Assembly: GCA_946006915.1 (NCBI GenBank)
Contig: CAMFZK010000070.1
Location: forward strand, 1-5,543
Direction: 5' to 3'
Source of the DNA: an uncultured Clostridia bacterium
GTDB taxonomy: Bacteria; Bacillota; Clostridia; Oscillospirales; Acutalibacteraceae
Length of the DNA stretch: 5,543 bases
Below are positions 5,502-5,543 of this stretch, piece by piece; the stretch's first letter is position 1; every line of letters begins with the position of its first letter. Below the pieces are notes generated by a model. It worked only from the letters and a program-made list of their open reading frames with translations. It had not been told where the DNA came from and ran no database searches. A program made the position numbers and the translations under genes.

Positions 5502-5513
5502 ATAAAACATTAT

Positions 5514-5543
5514 CTGTCTCTTATACACATCTGACGCTGCCGA
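5514..5543. other. Nextera sequencing adapter (artificial)
   Basis: The sequence CTGTCTCTTATACACATCT (5514-5532) is the Tn5 mosaic end used in Nextera libraries, and it is followed by GACGCTGCCGA, the start of one of the two Nextera adapter tails. Genomic sequence ends at about 5513. It should be trimmed and not annotated as biology. Confidence 0.97.

Noticed and set aside
5489..5503. Longer start for the PRPP synthetase at 5501-5503
   Set aside because: That ATG overlaps the Shine-Dalgarno of the downstream ATG and has no ribosome binding site of its own.
1..5513. CRISPR array, tRNA or rRNA gene
   Set aside because: I saw no regularly spaced direct repeats, no cloverleaf with the T-loop consensus and no rRNA-like sequence.
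5514..5532. Tn5 transposon end as a natural mobile element
   Set aside because: The hyperactive mosaic end followed by the adapter tail at the very contig edge is a library artefact.

Overview
The window looks like low-GC DNA from a Firmicutes bacterium, most likely a gut-type Clostridia (inferred from AT-rich sequence, strong AGGAG-type ribosome binding sites and the protein families; no rRNA or single-copy marker is present to fix the taxon). The last 30 bases (5514-5543) are Nextera library adapter, not genome, so the right edge is an artificial contig end. The left edge cuts into a phage gene.

Left part (1-1887, plus strand) is a prophage remnant from a head-morphogenesis module. It holds the C-terminal part of a minor capsid protein 2-like protein with an added JAB/JAMM-like domain, a translationally coupled 41-residue ORF, a YjcQ-family protein, a strong terminator, a second hairpin, and the first ~104 codons of a Gp20-type scaffold gene. 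The scaffold homology stops abruptly at about 1887. No major capsid, portal or tail genes follow, so the prophage is deleted here, or the contig is misjoined. The breakpoint coincides with one arm of an inverted repeat (1883-1892 / 2057-2066), and a hairpin-rich non-coding stretch fills the gap to the next gene.

Middle part (2085-3788) is a divergent pair: an ECF-transporter S component on the minus strand and a MocR/PdxR-type regulator (GntR winged helix plus PLP-dependent aminotransferase-like domain) on the plus strand. They share a 96-bp promoter region whose -10 boxes overlap in one palindrome. The pairing suggests uptake of a B6 vitamer or related amine-containing nutrient under a PLP-sensing regulator. 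The regulator lacks roughly the last 90-100 residues of its family and runs straight into a terminator.

Right part (3819-5488, minus strand) is a tight two-gene operon, a divergent PRPP synthetase followed after 2 bp by a PAP2-family membrane phosphatase. A perfect 12-bp stem-loop (3784-3814) sits between this operon and the convergent regulator gene and probably terminates both.

Nothing here is clearly a new defence or mobile system. The most interesting points are the capsid-fused JAMM-like domain with its coupled small ORF, the scaffold breakpoint/inverted repeat, and the shortened PLP-dependent regulator.
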